Below, piece after piece: positions 55,547 through 64,000 of a stretch of 64,000 bases of DNA. Source of the stretch: Kocuria sp. cx-455 (GTDB lineage: Bacteria; Actinomycetota; Actinomycetes; Actinomycetales; Micrococcaceae). The notes beneath the pieces were generated by a model that had not been told where the DNA came from, did not search any database, and saw only the letters and a list, made by a program, of their open reading frames with translations. The stretch covers positions 22,007 to 86,006 of the forward strand of contig NZ_JACXBS010000004.1 in the NCBI RefSeq assembly GCF_014698015.1. The letters run 5' to 3'. Each line of letters begins with the position of its first letter. Position 1 is the first letter of the stretch. A program made the translations under genes and the position numbers.

Positions 55547-56755
55547 GTGAGTGATCGCGTTGTGTTGGCATACTCCGGAGGTCTCGATACTTCCGTGGCT
55601 ATCGGGTGGATCGGTGAAGCCACGGGTGCCGAGGTCATTGCCGTGGCCGTTGACGTGGGCCAGGGCGGCGAGGATCTGGAGACCATTCGCCAGCGCGCCC
55701 TGGACTGCGGCGCGGTCGAGGCCTACGTGGCCGATGCCCGGGACGAGTTCGCCGATGAATACTGCATGCCGGCCTTGAAGGCCAACGGCATGTACATGGA
55801 TGCGTACCCGCTGGTGTCTGCCGTCTCCCGCCCCGTGATCGTCAAGCACTTGGTCAAGGCGGCCAAGCAGTTCGGTGCCACCACCGTGGCTCACGGTTGC
55901 ACCGGTAAGGGCAACGATCAGGTTCGCTTCGAAGTCGGTATCCAGACCCTGGGCCCGGACCTCAAGTGCATCGCCCCGGTCCGCGACCTGGCCCTGACCC
56001 GTGAAAAGGCCATTGCCTATGCGGAGAAGAACAACCTGCCGATCGTCACGACCAAGAAGAACCCCTTCTCGATCGACCAGAACGTGTGGGGCCGCGCCGT
56101 GGAGACCGGCTTCCTGGAGGACATCTGGAACGGTCCCACCAAGGACGTCTACGACTACACGGACGACCCCACGTTCCCGCCGCCCGCGGACGAGCTCATC
56201 ATCACCTTCAAGGAGGGTGTCCCGGTCGCGATCGACGACAAGCCGGTGACTGCGTTGCAGGCGATCCAGGAACTCAACCGCCGGGCCGGTGCTCAGGGTG
56301 TGGGCCGGATTGACATTGTCGAGGACCGTTTGGTGGGGATCAAGTCCCGTGAGATCTACGAGGCCCCCGGTGCCATGACCCTGATCGCGGCGCACCGCGA
56401 ACTCGAGAACGTGACGCTCGAACGTGAGCAGGCCCGGTTCAAGAAGACCGTGGATCAGCGCTGGACCGAACTGGTCTACGACGGTCAGTGGTTCTCGCCG
56501 CTGAAGAAGTCCCTGGACGTCTTCGTGGACGACACCCAGAAGTACGTCAACGGTGACATTCGTATCGAGCTGCATGCCGGCCGCGCCACCGTGACCGGTC
56601 GCCGTTCGGACACCGGCCTGTACGACTTCAACCTGGCCACCTACGACGAAGGTGACTCCTTCGACCAGTCCAATGCCCGCGGCTTCATCGAGCTGTTCGG
56701 CATGTCGTCAAAGGTTGCTTCCCAGCGCGAACAGCGCTTGGCGGGAGAGTACTAA
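55547..56755 (+). CDS. argG: Argininosuccinate synthase
   Basis: An ATP-dependent ligase joining citrulline and aspartate, 402 residues. The PP-loop YSGGLDTS is at 9-16; [13 protein letters not shown] near 120-132 and LWGR-type residues ([10 protein letters not shown]) near 180 form the substrate site. The GTG at 55547 ([10 protein letters not shown]) follows GAGGAG at 6-7 nt; the open frame to 55523 adds residues that overlap the leader. Transcribed from a promoter with ARG boxes and ended by a perfect 13-bp hairpin, so argH may need its own promoter or read-through. Confidence 0.96.
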   Translation: MSDRVVLAYSGGLDTSVAIGWIGEATGAEVIAVAVDVGQGGEDLETIRQRALDCGAVEAYVADARDEFADEYCMPALKANGMYMDAYPLVSAVSRPVIVKHLVKAAKQFGATTVAHGCTGKGNDQVRFEVGIQTLGPDLKCIAPVRDLALTREKAIAYAEKNNLPIVTTKKNPFSIDQNVWGRAVETGFLEDIWNGPTKDVYDYTDDPTFPPPADELIITFKEGVPVAIDDKPVTALQAIQELNRRAGAQGVGRIDIVEDRLVGIKSREIYEAPGAMTLIAAHRELENVTLEREQARFKKTVDQRWTELVYDGQWFSPLKKSLDVFVDDTQKYVNGDIRIELHAGRATVTGRRSDTGLYDFNLATYDEGDSFDQSNARGFIELFGMSSKVASQREQRLAGEY

Positions 56756-56775
56756 ACGACATAGCCGCATCATGA

Positions 56776-56807
56776 CCGGCCGGGCTCCTAGACTGGAGCC
56801 CGGCCGG
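56776..56807 (+). terminator. 13-bp terminator hairpin after argG with TAGACT in its loop
   Basis: CCGGCCGGGCTCC (56776-56788) pairs perfectly with GGAGCCCGGCCGG (56795-56807). The 6-nt loop is TAGACT, the -10 hexamer seen before five other genes. ATT follows. It may end the argG message while its loop supplies an argH promoter. Confidence 0.7.
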
Positions 56808-56854
56808 ATTCACGCCCGGAATAGTCACGGACGGCCCGGACCCAGTGCCGGTAG

Positions 56855-58372
<1,518 letters not shown>

Positions 58373-58384
58373 CGCGTCGGGTCC

Positions 58385-59107
58385 ATGAATAATCCGCTCG
58401 AAGAACTCTTGTCCGCAACGGCGCCGGAGGCAGCTCCGGCGCTGCTGGGGGCTGTCCTGGTGCGTTGCGACCAGCAGGCCACTGTGGCGCTACGGCTGAG
58501 TGAGGTCGAGGCCTACGGTGGCCCGGCCGATTCCGACCTACCGGATCCAGGGGCGCACACCTATCGCGGCAGAACGGCCCGTAACGCGTCGATGTTCGGC
58601 CCTCCGGCCCACCTCTACGTGTACTTCACCTACGGTCTCCACCATGCGCTCAACCTGGTGTGTCGTCCCGACGAGCAGGCGGGCGGCTGCCTCATTCGCT
58701 CCGGGGAGGTCGTGGCGGGGGAGGACGCCGCGCGGCGTCGGCGTAGTGCCCACCGCGCCACCGAACCACCGCACGCGGGTCTGGCACGTGGGCCGGGCAA
58801 CGTGGCCCAAGCGCTCGCCCTGGACCGCTCGGACGACGGCGCTCCCTTGCGTTACCTGGGTAGCTCCCCGGATCCCGTACTCGCCGCGCAGCGTCTCGTG
58901 GCCGAGAACCCCGGGTATCCGAAACCCTGGACGGGGCTGTTCCTGCCGGGCCGCGCGGGGCAGCTGGAGGTTGTGAGGACCGCGCGCACCGGCGTTTCGG
59001 GGGAGGGCGGAACCGACGCTTTCCCATGGCGATTTGCGCTGAAACACGACCCAACGGTCTCTCCCTACCGAAAAGCGGCCGTCAAGAAACGAAGAACCCG
59101 CTTGTAG
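58385..59107 (+). CDS. 3-methyladenine DNA glycosylase (AAG/MPG family)
   Basis: A monofunctional alkyl-purine glycosylase of 240 residues, excising 3-methyladenine and hypoxanthine. The active-site Glu is in SEVEAYGGPADSD, followed by GAHTYRGRTARNASMFG and HLYVYFTYGLHHALNLV, the AAG fold core. The tail is basic (KAAVKKRRTRL), fitting non-specific DNA contact. ATG 58385 is 12 bp after argH, with GGGTCC only weakly complementary to 16S; it is probably cotranscribed with argH. No ada or alkA is adjacent. Confidence 0.92.
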   Translation: MNNPLEELLSATAPEAAPALLGAVLVRCDQQATVALRLSEVEAYGGPADSDLPDPGAHTYRGRTARNASMFGPPAHLYVYFTYGLHHALNLVCRPDEQAGGCLIRSGEVVAGEDAARRRRSAHRATEPPHAGLARGPGNVAQALALDRSDDGAPLRYLGSSPDPVLAAQRLVAENPGYPKPWTGLFLPGRAGQLEVVRTARTGVSGEGGTDAFPWRFALKHDPTVSPYRKAAVKKRRTRL

Positions 59108-59144
59108 CAACCGCGTGAACGGCTCATGCGGTGACCGCGACGGA

Positions 59145-59150
59145 TACGAT
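59145..59150 (+). promoter_or_regulatory. Leaderless-type -10 box of apt
   Basis: TACGAT ends 6 nt before the apt GTG at 59157; there is no Shine-Dalgarno sequence. Confidence 0.5.
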
Positions 59151-59156
59151 GGTCCG

Positions 59157-59684
59157 GTGACTGAATCCGTAGAGCAGATGATTGACCGGTTGTGCGCCAA
59201 GATCCCGGACCACCCGGAACCGGGGGTGTTGTTCCGTGATCTCACGCCGCTGTTCGCGGACGGTGACGGATTCGCACGAACCGTGGATGCCCTAGCCGAC
59301 GCCTTCCGGGGTCAGTACGACTGTGTGGCCGGGGTGGAAGCGCGCGGGTTCATGATTGCCTCCGCCGTGGCGTACGCCTCCGGGGTGGGCATTGTCCCCG
59401 TGCGGAAGAAGGGCAAACTGCCCCGGGAGACCATTTCGCAGCAGTACGACCTGGAATACGGCACCGAAACCCTGGAAATCCACACGGATGACGTGCCGCG
59501 GGGATCGCGGGTGCTCGTCCTCGATGATGTCCTGGCCACCGGCGGGACCCTGGGTGCCTCCGCCTCGCTGCTGACCCGCGCCGGGTTCAACGTGGCGGGC
59601 TTCGGCGTCATCATGGAACTCACCGCCCTGCGCGGCCGCGCGCAATTGGGCGGCCACCGGGTCCGCGCACTGCTGCGCGTCTGA
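59157..59684 (+). CDS. apt: Adenine phosphoribosyltransferase
   Basis: It salvages adenine with PRPP to AMP, 175 residues. The PRPP loop is VLVLDDVLATGGTL near 115-128; VEARGFMIASAVA and VRKKGKLPRET are family-typical, the latter in the hood. The GTG at 59157 (MTESVEQMID) is chosen; the open frame to 59115 overlaps the -10 box. Adenine released by MtnN is a natural substrate, though mtnN is 54 kb away. A terminator-like hairpin follows at 59734. Confidence 0.95.
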   Translation: MTESVEQMIDRLCAKIPDHPEPGVLFRDLTPLFADGDGFARTVDALADAFRGQYDCVAGVEARGFMIASAVAYASGVGIVPVRKKGKLPRETISQQYDLEYGTETLEIHTDDVPRGSRVLVLDDVLATGGTLGASASLLTRAGFNVAGFGVIMELTALRGRAQLGGHRVRALLRV

Positions 59685-59733
59685 ATTTCTCTCCCCCCTG
59701 GCCTGTCGGGTCTCGGGAGCGCGATAGGATTGA

Positions 59734-59765
59734 CGACCGCCGGTTATGGAACCGGCGGTCGTTTT
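59734..59765 (+). terminator. Terminator hairpin between apt and helD
   Basis: CGACCGCCGGTT (59734-59745) pairs perfectly with AACCGGCGGTCG (59750-59761) over ATGG, followed by TTTT. A TAGGAT -10-like hexamer ends at 59730, so the hairpin would sit at the very 5' end of a helD transcript, or end the apt message. Confidence 0.7.
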
Positions 59766-59786
59766 CGTCCCCGTGAGGTGAATTGC

Positions 59787-62063
59787 GTGACCGAGTCCGC
59801 GTCAGACAGAACCGCCCAGCAGCTCGAGCTGGAACGGGCTTACGTTGCCCAGGCGTACGAGCGTCTCGACGAATTGCGCGTTGCCAACGGCCGTGAACTC
59901 TCCAAGGTGCGCCGCAGCGACTACGGCGGCGGCCACCAAGCGAAATCCGAACGCGATGCTTTCGCCAGTCATTACGAGGACCGCCTGACACAACTGGAAT
60001 CGGTGGATGAACGCCTCGTTTTCGGACGCCTCGACACCGAGGACGACGAACGGTACTACGTGGGTCGACTGGGACTGGCCACCGAGGACCACCAACGCCT
60101 CGTGCTGGACTGGCGTGCGCGGGAAGCCGGCGCGTTCTACCAAGCAACCGCGCGCAACACTCAGGGGCTCGCGCGGCGTCGCCACCTGATCATGGAAAAA
60201 CGTGCCGTCACCGCCATCGAGGACGACGTCTTCGACACCGATGCCGTGGAACGGGACGAGATCGTCAGGGGCGAGGGTGCGCTGCTCGCCGCGCTGAACA
60301 AGACCCGCACCGGTCGCATGAACGACATCGTCGCCACGATTCAGGCAGAACAGGACCGCATCATTCGCGCACCACTCAAAGGTGTGCGGGTGGTCCAGGG
60401 CGGACCCGGTACGGGAAAGACTGCGGTGGCCCTGCACCGCGCAGCCTATTTGCTCTACGAACACCGTGAACGCCTGGCGAAGTCGGGTGTGCTCATCGTG
60501 GGGCCGTCCTCCTCGTTCCTGTGGTACATCGAACGTGTGCTTCCCGCGCTGGGTGAGACCGGCGTGGTGATGTCCTCGCTGGCGGACCTGTACCCCGGTG
60601 TGCGCGGGCAGGTCGAACGAGACCCGTGGGCGGCGCGTTGGAAATCCGGTCTGCACATGGTGGACGTGATCAAGCGAGCCGTGGCCGACCGGCAGAAGGT
60701 CCCGGAGAAAAACCTCTGGCTCACCGTGGACGGTCACTCTGTACGGCTCAAGCCCTCGCTGGTGCGCCATGCCCGGGAACGGGCCCGCGCCACCGGCAAG
60801 CCCCACAACGAGGCGCGCGAGACGTTCGTGAAGACCATCATCAAGCAGCTTGCAGAGACGCTCGGCCAACAGCTCAATGACAAGGCCGGTTCCACCATGG
60901 ATCGTTCTTACCTCAACGAGGATCTCCGGCAGTCGAGGGACGTTCGCGTGGCACTCAACCTGTTGTGGTTGCCGCTCACGCCGCAGCAGCTGGTGAGTCA
61001 GTTGTTCTCCAAGGAGAACTACTTGCGATCGGCGGCCCCCGATCTCGACGACGCCCAGATCGCCCGGGTGCTCCGTGCCCCGGACGCCCCGCTGACCGCA
61101 GCGGATGTTCCCCTGCTCGACGAAGCCGCCGAGCTTCTCGGTGACTTCGAGTCTGCGGGCATCAAGCTGCGAGGCCAGGCAGCCGAACAGCGCAAAGCCG
61201 CCGAGTCCGCCGAAAAGGTGCTCGCCACCATGGCGGAGGGCTTCGAGGACATCGGGGCCCAGGGCATCATCACGGTGGACCAGTTGACCACGTTGAACGA
61301 GGAGCCGGTGCGGCGAATGACCGCCGCCGAAGCGGCGTCCTCGGACCGGACGTGGGCCTACGGCCACGTGGTTGTGGACGAGGCGCAGGAGCTGTCCGCC
61401 ATGCAGTGGCGCGTTCTCATGCGCCGGTGCCCCCTGAAGTCGTTCACGGTGGTCGGGGACATCGCCCAAGCCGGTAATGCCGCCGCGGCGACCACGTGGG
61501 AGGACGCGTTGGAACCATTCGTAGGGGATCGCTTCAGCCTGGAGGAACTCACGGTCAACTACCGCACGCCCCAGCCCATTGCCGACGCCGCGGTGCGAGT
61601 TGCCCGCGCGGCGGGCCTGCGCGTGTCGGACCCGCGCGCGGTTCGTGACGGGGAAGAGCCCGTTCTGATTAACGTCGCCGGACGAGAAGAAGTGGCCGGT
61701 GCCGTGGTCGAGCAACTGCGCCAGGAACTCGAGCTGGTCGAAGGAGGACTGATCGGGGTCGTGTGCCCGGGCGACGCGATCGCGTCCGTGGCCGCCGCCC
61801 TTGATCAGGCGTTCCCGGGGTTGGTCGCCGCGGGGATGCGACGGCTGGATCGCCAAATCATGCTGCTCACCCCGTGGGATGCCAAGGGGCTGGAATTCGA
61901 TTCCGTGGTGGTCGTAGAACCAGCAGACATCGCCAACGACTCGGCCGGGGGAGCGGGCAATCTGTACGTGGCCATGACACGGCCCACCCAGCGCCTGTAC
62001 ATGGTGGCCGCGCACGGCATGCCAGCGGGCCTGGAACAAACTCACGCGCCGGCGCAGGACTGA
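59787..62063 (+). CDS. helD: HelD-type RNA polymerase-associated ATPase
   Basis: HelD is a UvrD/Rep-like superfamily 1 ATPase that binds RNA polymerase and removes stalled complexes; actinobacterial forms can affect rifamycin response. The 758-residue product has an N-terminal coiled coil (about 8-60, likely entering the RNAP secondary channel), Walker A GGPGTGKT at 205-212, and the Walker B/DEAQ motif VVVDEAQEL. Later motifs GDIAQAGN, NYRTPQPIADAA and AKGLEFDSVVVVEP follow, with YVAMTRPTQRLYMV near the end. GTG 59787 with GAGG upstream is chosen; GTG 59778 is possible. It precedes tyrS and the rrn operon. Confidence 0.9.
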   Translation: MTESASDRTAQQLELERAYVAQAYERLDELRVANGRELSKVRRSDYGGGHQAKSERDAFASHYEDRLTQLESVDERLVFGRLDTEDDERYYVGRLGLATEDHQRLVLDWRAREAGAFYQATARNTQGLARRRHLIMEKRAVTAIEDDVFDTDAVERDEIVRGEGALLAALNKTRTGRMNDIVATIQAEQDRIIRAPLKGVRVVQGGPGTGKTAVALHRAAYLLYEHRERLAKSGVLIVGPSSSFLWYIERVLPALGETGVVMSSLADLYPGVRGQVERDPWAARWKSGLHMVDVIKRAVADRQKVPEKNLWLTVDGHSVRLKPSLVRHARERARATGKPHNEARETFVKTIIKQLAETLGQQLNDKAGSTMDRSYLNEDLRQSRDVRVALNLLWLPLTPQQLVSQLFSKENYLRSAAPDLDDAQIARVLRAPDAPLTAADVPLLDEAAELLGDFESAGIKLRGQAAEQRKAAESAEKVLATMAEGFEDIGAQGIITVDQLTTLNEEPVRRMTAAEAASSDRTWAYGHVVVDEAQELSAMQWRVLMRRCPLKSFTVVGDIAQAGNAAAATTWEDALEPFVGDRFSLEELTVNYRTPQPIADAAVRVARAAGLRVSDPRAVRDGEEPVLINVAGREEVAGAVVEQLRQELELVEGGLIGVVCPGDAIASVAAALDQAFPGLVAAGMRRLDRQIMLLTPWDAKGLEFDSVVVVEPADIANDSAGGAGNLYVAMTRPTQRLYMVAAHGMPAGLEQTHAPAQD

Positions 62064-62069
62064 TAACTT
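62064..62069 (+). promoter_or_regulatory. Leaderless-type -10 box of tyrS
   Basis: TAACTT ends 7 nt before the tyrS GTG at 62077, immediately after the helD stop. No Shine-Dalgarno sequence. Confidence 0.5.
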
Positions 62070-62076
62070 GGTCCTC

Positions 62077-63381
62077 GTGTCAACCACCGATCTGAGCAAG
62101 CAGCACAATGATCCGACCTTCGACTCCTTGTGGGAGGAGCTGAACTGGCGCGGACTCGTCCAGGTGTCCACGGACCCGCAATCCATCGAGGAAGCCCTCG
62201 CCTCGGGGCCGATCACGTACTACTGCGGATTCGATCCCACGGCGGCCTCCCTGCACCTGGGCCACCTGGTTCAGTTGTTGTTGCTGCGCCGGCTGCAACT
62301 GGGTGGGCACAACCCCATCGGCTTGGTCGGTGGATCTACCGGCTTGATCGGTGACCCGCGTCAGACCTCCGAACGAGTGCTGAATTCCCGCGAAACCGTG
62401 GCCGAGTGGGTTGAACTGTTGCGCGAACAGGTTCAGCGGTTCCTCTCCTTCGACGGGGAGAACGCCGCGCGCATGGTCAACAACCTGGACTGGACCTCGC
62501 GGATGTCCGCCATTGATTTCCTGCGGGACGTCGGCAAGAACTTCCGCGTGGGCACGATGATCAAGAAGGACATTGTCGCGAAACGGCTCAACTCGGACGA
62601 GGGCATTTCCTACACCGAGTTCAGCTACCAGATCCTGCAGGGTATGGATTTCCTGAACCTGTACCGCGAGTACGACTGCGTGCTGCAGACCGGTGGCTCC
62701 GATCAGTGGGGCAACCTGACCTCGGGTACCGAACTGGTCCGGAAGGTCGAGGGCGCCACCGTCCACGCAATCGGTACTCCGTTGATCACGAATTCGGACG
62801 GCACCAAGTTCGGTAAGTCCGAGGGCAACGCGATCTGGTTGAACCCCGAGCTCACCTCGCCGTACGCGTTCTACCAGTTCTGGCTCAACACCGCGGACGC
62901 AGATGTGGTGGACCGTCTCAAGGTCTTCACCTTCCGCACTCGAGAAGAAATCGAAGAGCTTGCTCGTCTCACGGAGACCGAACCGTACCGCCGTGAAGCG
63001 CAGAAGGCGTTGGCCTACGAGGTCAACACACTGGTTCACGGTGAAGATGCCACGCGCAAGGCCATTGCCGCATCGGCCGCCGTCTTCGGTAAAGGACAGT
63101 TCTCCGACCTCGACGAGGAAACCCTGGCGTCGGTCACCGCTGAACTGCCTCACGCTGAAGTCAACGCGGATCAAACCACAATCATTGATCTCCTCGTGGC
63201 CACGGGACTCTCCGAGTCCAAGTCCGCTGCCCGCCGCACGGTCAAGGAGGGTGGCGTTTCGGTCAACAACCAGAAGATCACCGACGGCGAGGCCGCACTG
63301 GAATCCGCCGACCTGTTGCACGGCCGGTTCGCGCTGTTGCGCAGGGGCAAAAAGAACCTCGCAGCGGTCACCGTCCGCTGA
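62077..63381 (+). CDS. tyrS: Tyrosine-tRNA ligase
   Basis: Class I synthetase, TyrRS of the bacterial type, 434 residues. The HIGH-like motif is HLGHL near 66-70 and the KMSKS equivalent is KFGKS near 245-249; FDPTAASLHLG and GGSDQWGNLTSG hold tyrosine and ATP. The C-terminal S4 domain (TTIIDLLVATGLSESKSAAR ... VKEGGVSVNNQKI) binds tRNA. The start is GTG 62077; a TTG at 62068 would overlap the -10 box. It is the last protein gene before the rrn operon, at 496 bp. Confidence 0.96.
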   Translation: MSTTDLSKQHNDPTFDSLWEELNWRGLVQVSTDPQSIEEALASGPITYYCGFDPTAASLHLGHLVQLLLLRRLQLGGHNPIGLVGGSTGLIGDPRQTSERVLNSRETVAEWVELLREQVQRFLSFDGENAARMVNNLDWTSRMSAIDFLRDVGKNFRVGTMIKKDIVAKRLNSDEGISYTEFSYQILQGMDFLNLYREYDCVLQTGGSDQWGNLTSGTELVRKVEGATVHAIGTPLITNSDGTKFGKSEGNAIWLNPELTSPYAFYQFWLNTADADVVDRLKVFTFRTREEIEELARLTETEPYRREAQKALAYEVNTLVHGEDATRKAIAASAAVFGKGQFSDLDEETLASVTAELPHAEVNADQTTIIDLLVATGLSESKSAARRTVKEGGVSVNNQKITDGEAALESADLLHGRFALLRRGKKNLAAVTVR

Positions 63382-63414
63382 AACTCGCGCGGTCGCGGGG
63401 TTCTTGCGGAGGTT

Positions 63415-63443
63415 TTGCGCGGGTGCCGTTCCGTGTGTAATGT
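63415..63443 (+). promoter_or_regulatory. rrn promoter P1
   Basis: TTGCGC (63415-63420) and TAATGT (63438-63443) are separated by 17 bp, a good sigma-A-like layout with start near 63450. A GGCC-GAAA-GGCC hairpin follows in the early leader. Confidence 0.65.
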
Positions 63444-63585
63444 AGTCCGAGTCGCCGCGGGCAAGGCCGAAAGGCCAACGCAGCGGTGAACATCCCGTAA
63501 AGATCAGCACAGGTTGTTCCTGCGCCTTGTTCATGCGGAATCGAAAGCTGCCCGAAGTGGAAGCGTACCGACTTGGAACGTCAAG

Positions 63586-63615
63586 TTGACACGCCGAAAC
63601 AGAAGGTACTACGAT
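63586..63615 (+). promoter_or_regulatory. rrn promoter P2
   Basis: A perfect -35 TTGACA (63586-63591) is followed after 18 bp by TACGAT (63610-63615); TACTAC at 63607 is an alternative -10. Start near 63622, about 255 nt before 16S. It has the best -35 in the window. Confidence 0.75.
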
Positions 63616-63712
63616 AGGAAAGTTGCTTCCGAGTGGAACCGAGAGGTTCGCCGCGGACAGCGAGAATTTCAACCAACGACAGGATCGCTGAGATCCGCCG
63701 TGTGGTTTGTTG

Positions 63713-63732
63713 TTTGTCAACTCAATAGTGTG
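63713..63732 (+). promoter_or_regulatory. boxA-like antitermination element in the rrn leader
   Basis: TTTGTCAACTCAATAGTGTG resembles the actinobacterial rrn leader element (GAACTCAATAGTGTG type) that recruits the Nus antitermination complex. The rest of 63382-63877 holds two promoters, T-runs at 63752-63758 and 63872-63879, and two copies of TGGGGTGTT; no gene is supported there. Confidence 0.6.
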
Positions 63733-63877
63733 CCTAGTTTGTTGATACCAAAGTTTTTTTGTTTTTGGTTGATGGCCTGATGCTCTGGGGTGTTTTCCCG
63801 TTTTCCTTGGGGTGTTGGGTGTCAGCTGGGATCCCGCGACTGGCTGTTGTGTTGGTTGTGGTTTCTGTCTGTTTTTT

Positions 63878-64000
63878 TTGACGGAGAGTTTGATCCTGGC
63901 TCAGGACGAACGCTGGCGGCGTGCTTAACACATGCAAGTCGAACGCTGAAGGCCCAGCTTGCTGGGTTGGATGAGTGGCGAACGGGTGAGTAATACGTGA
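63878..64000 (+). rRNA. 16S ribosomal RNA, 5' part (partial)
   Basis: AGAGTTTGATCCTGGCTCAG begins at 63885, corresponding to E. coli position 8, so the mature 5' end is near 63878. Downstream GACGAACGCTGGCGGCGTGC, then TTAACACATGCAAGTCGAACG and GAGTGGCGAACGGGTGAGTA are all standard 16S blocks. The V1 loop (CTGAAGGCCCAGCTTGCTGGG) is of the Micrococcaceae type. The gene continues beyond the window. A T8 tract touches the 5' end. Confidence 0.97.

Noticed and set aside
59802..62216. 804-codon open frame antisense to helD
   Set aside because: Same antisense artefact; helD motifs are intact on the plus strand.
63514..63780. 88-codon open frame in the rrn leader
   Set aside because: It overlaps promoter P2 and the boxA-like element, has no ribosome site and no recognisable protein pattern.

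Overview
The window is a stretch of chromosomal core from a high-GC Gram-positive actinobacterium, most likely a member of the Micrococcaceae (order Micrococcales). The call rests on gene order (infB-rbfA-truB-ribF, ftsK-pgsA-cinA-clgR-DUF3046-recA-recX-miaB-miaA-dapF-hflX-dinG-lexA, infC-rpmI-rplT, pheST-argCJBDFR-GH), on actinobacterial-type proteins (ClgR, DUF3046, PriA-type HisA, actinobacterial HelD) and on the 16S rRNA start at the right edge. The genus cannot be fixed from this window alone. No insertion sequence, prophage, CRISPR array, complete tRNA gene or plasmid feature is visible.

Layout. 1-3.6 kb: end of infB, then rbfA, truB, two small membrane proteins and ribF. 3.6-5.7 kb: a minus-strand block of aldo/keto reductase, mtnN and luxS (activated-methyl cycle and AI-2). 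5.9-14.2 kb: rpsO, pnp, an M16 peptidase, dapB, a membrane protein, dapA and RNase J. 14.3-21.2 kb: ftsK, pgsA, cinA, clgR, DUF3046, recA and recX. 21.2-31.2 kb: an FAD monooxygenase, miaB, miaA, dapF, a methyltransferase, hflX, dinG-type helicase and lexA. 31.5-36.7 kb: an SOS-linked LysM membrane protein, hisC, hisB, hisH, a 53-residue membrane protein, hisA (priA), an SseB-like protein and DUF1844. 36.8-40.3 kb: the infC leader, infC with an AUU start, rpmI, rplT, a SpoU methyltransferase and a Nudix hydrolase. 40.3-47.1 kb: an MFS exporter, pheS, pheT, a membrane protein and a quinone oxidoreductase. 47.2-58.4 kb: arginine biosynthesis and ArgR, interrupted by an ankyrin protein and an acyl-CoA ligase. 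58.4-64 kb: a 3-methyladenine DNA glycosylase, apt, helD, tyrS, the rrn promoter region and the first ~120 nt of 16S rRNA.

How the genes work together. dapA, dapB and dapF supply diaminopimelate and lysine. argCJBDF and argGH cover acetylglutamate to arginine with their own repressor, and argC and argG share a matching two-box operator. recA, lexA and the LysM gene carry SOS boxes, linking repair to division control. Many genes encode parts of the translation and RNA-turnover machinery (IF2, RbfA, TruB, S15, PNPase, RNase J, MiaA/B, IF3, L35, L20, PheST, TyrS, HelD, rRNA).

Most of the window is ordinary housekeeping DNA and I do not see a wholly new gene system. The points most worth checking are regulatory: a recurring leaderless promoter layout in front of eight genes, an infC leader with an intrinsic terminator and an AUU start, a tRNA-like fragment in the pheS leader, the paired ARG boxes, and the double-boxed lexA/LysM divergent promoter.
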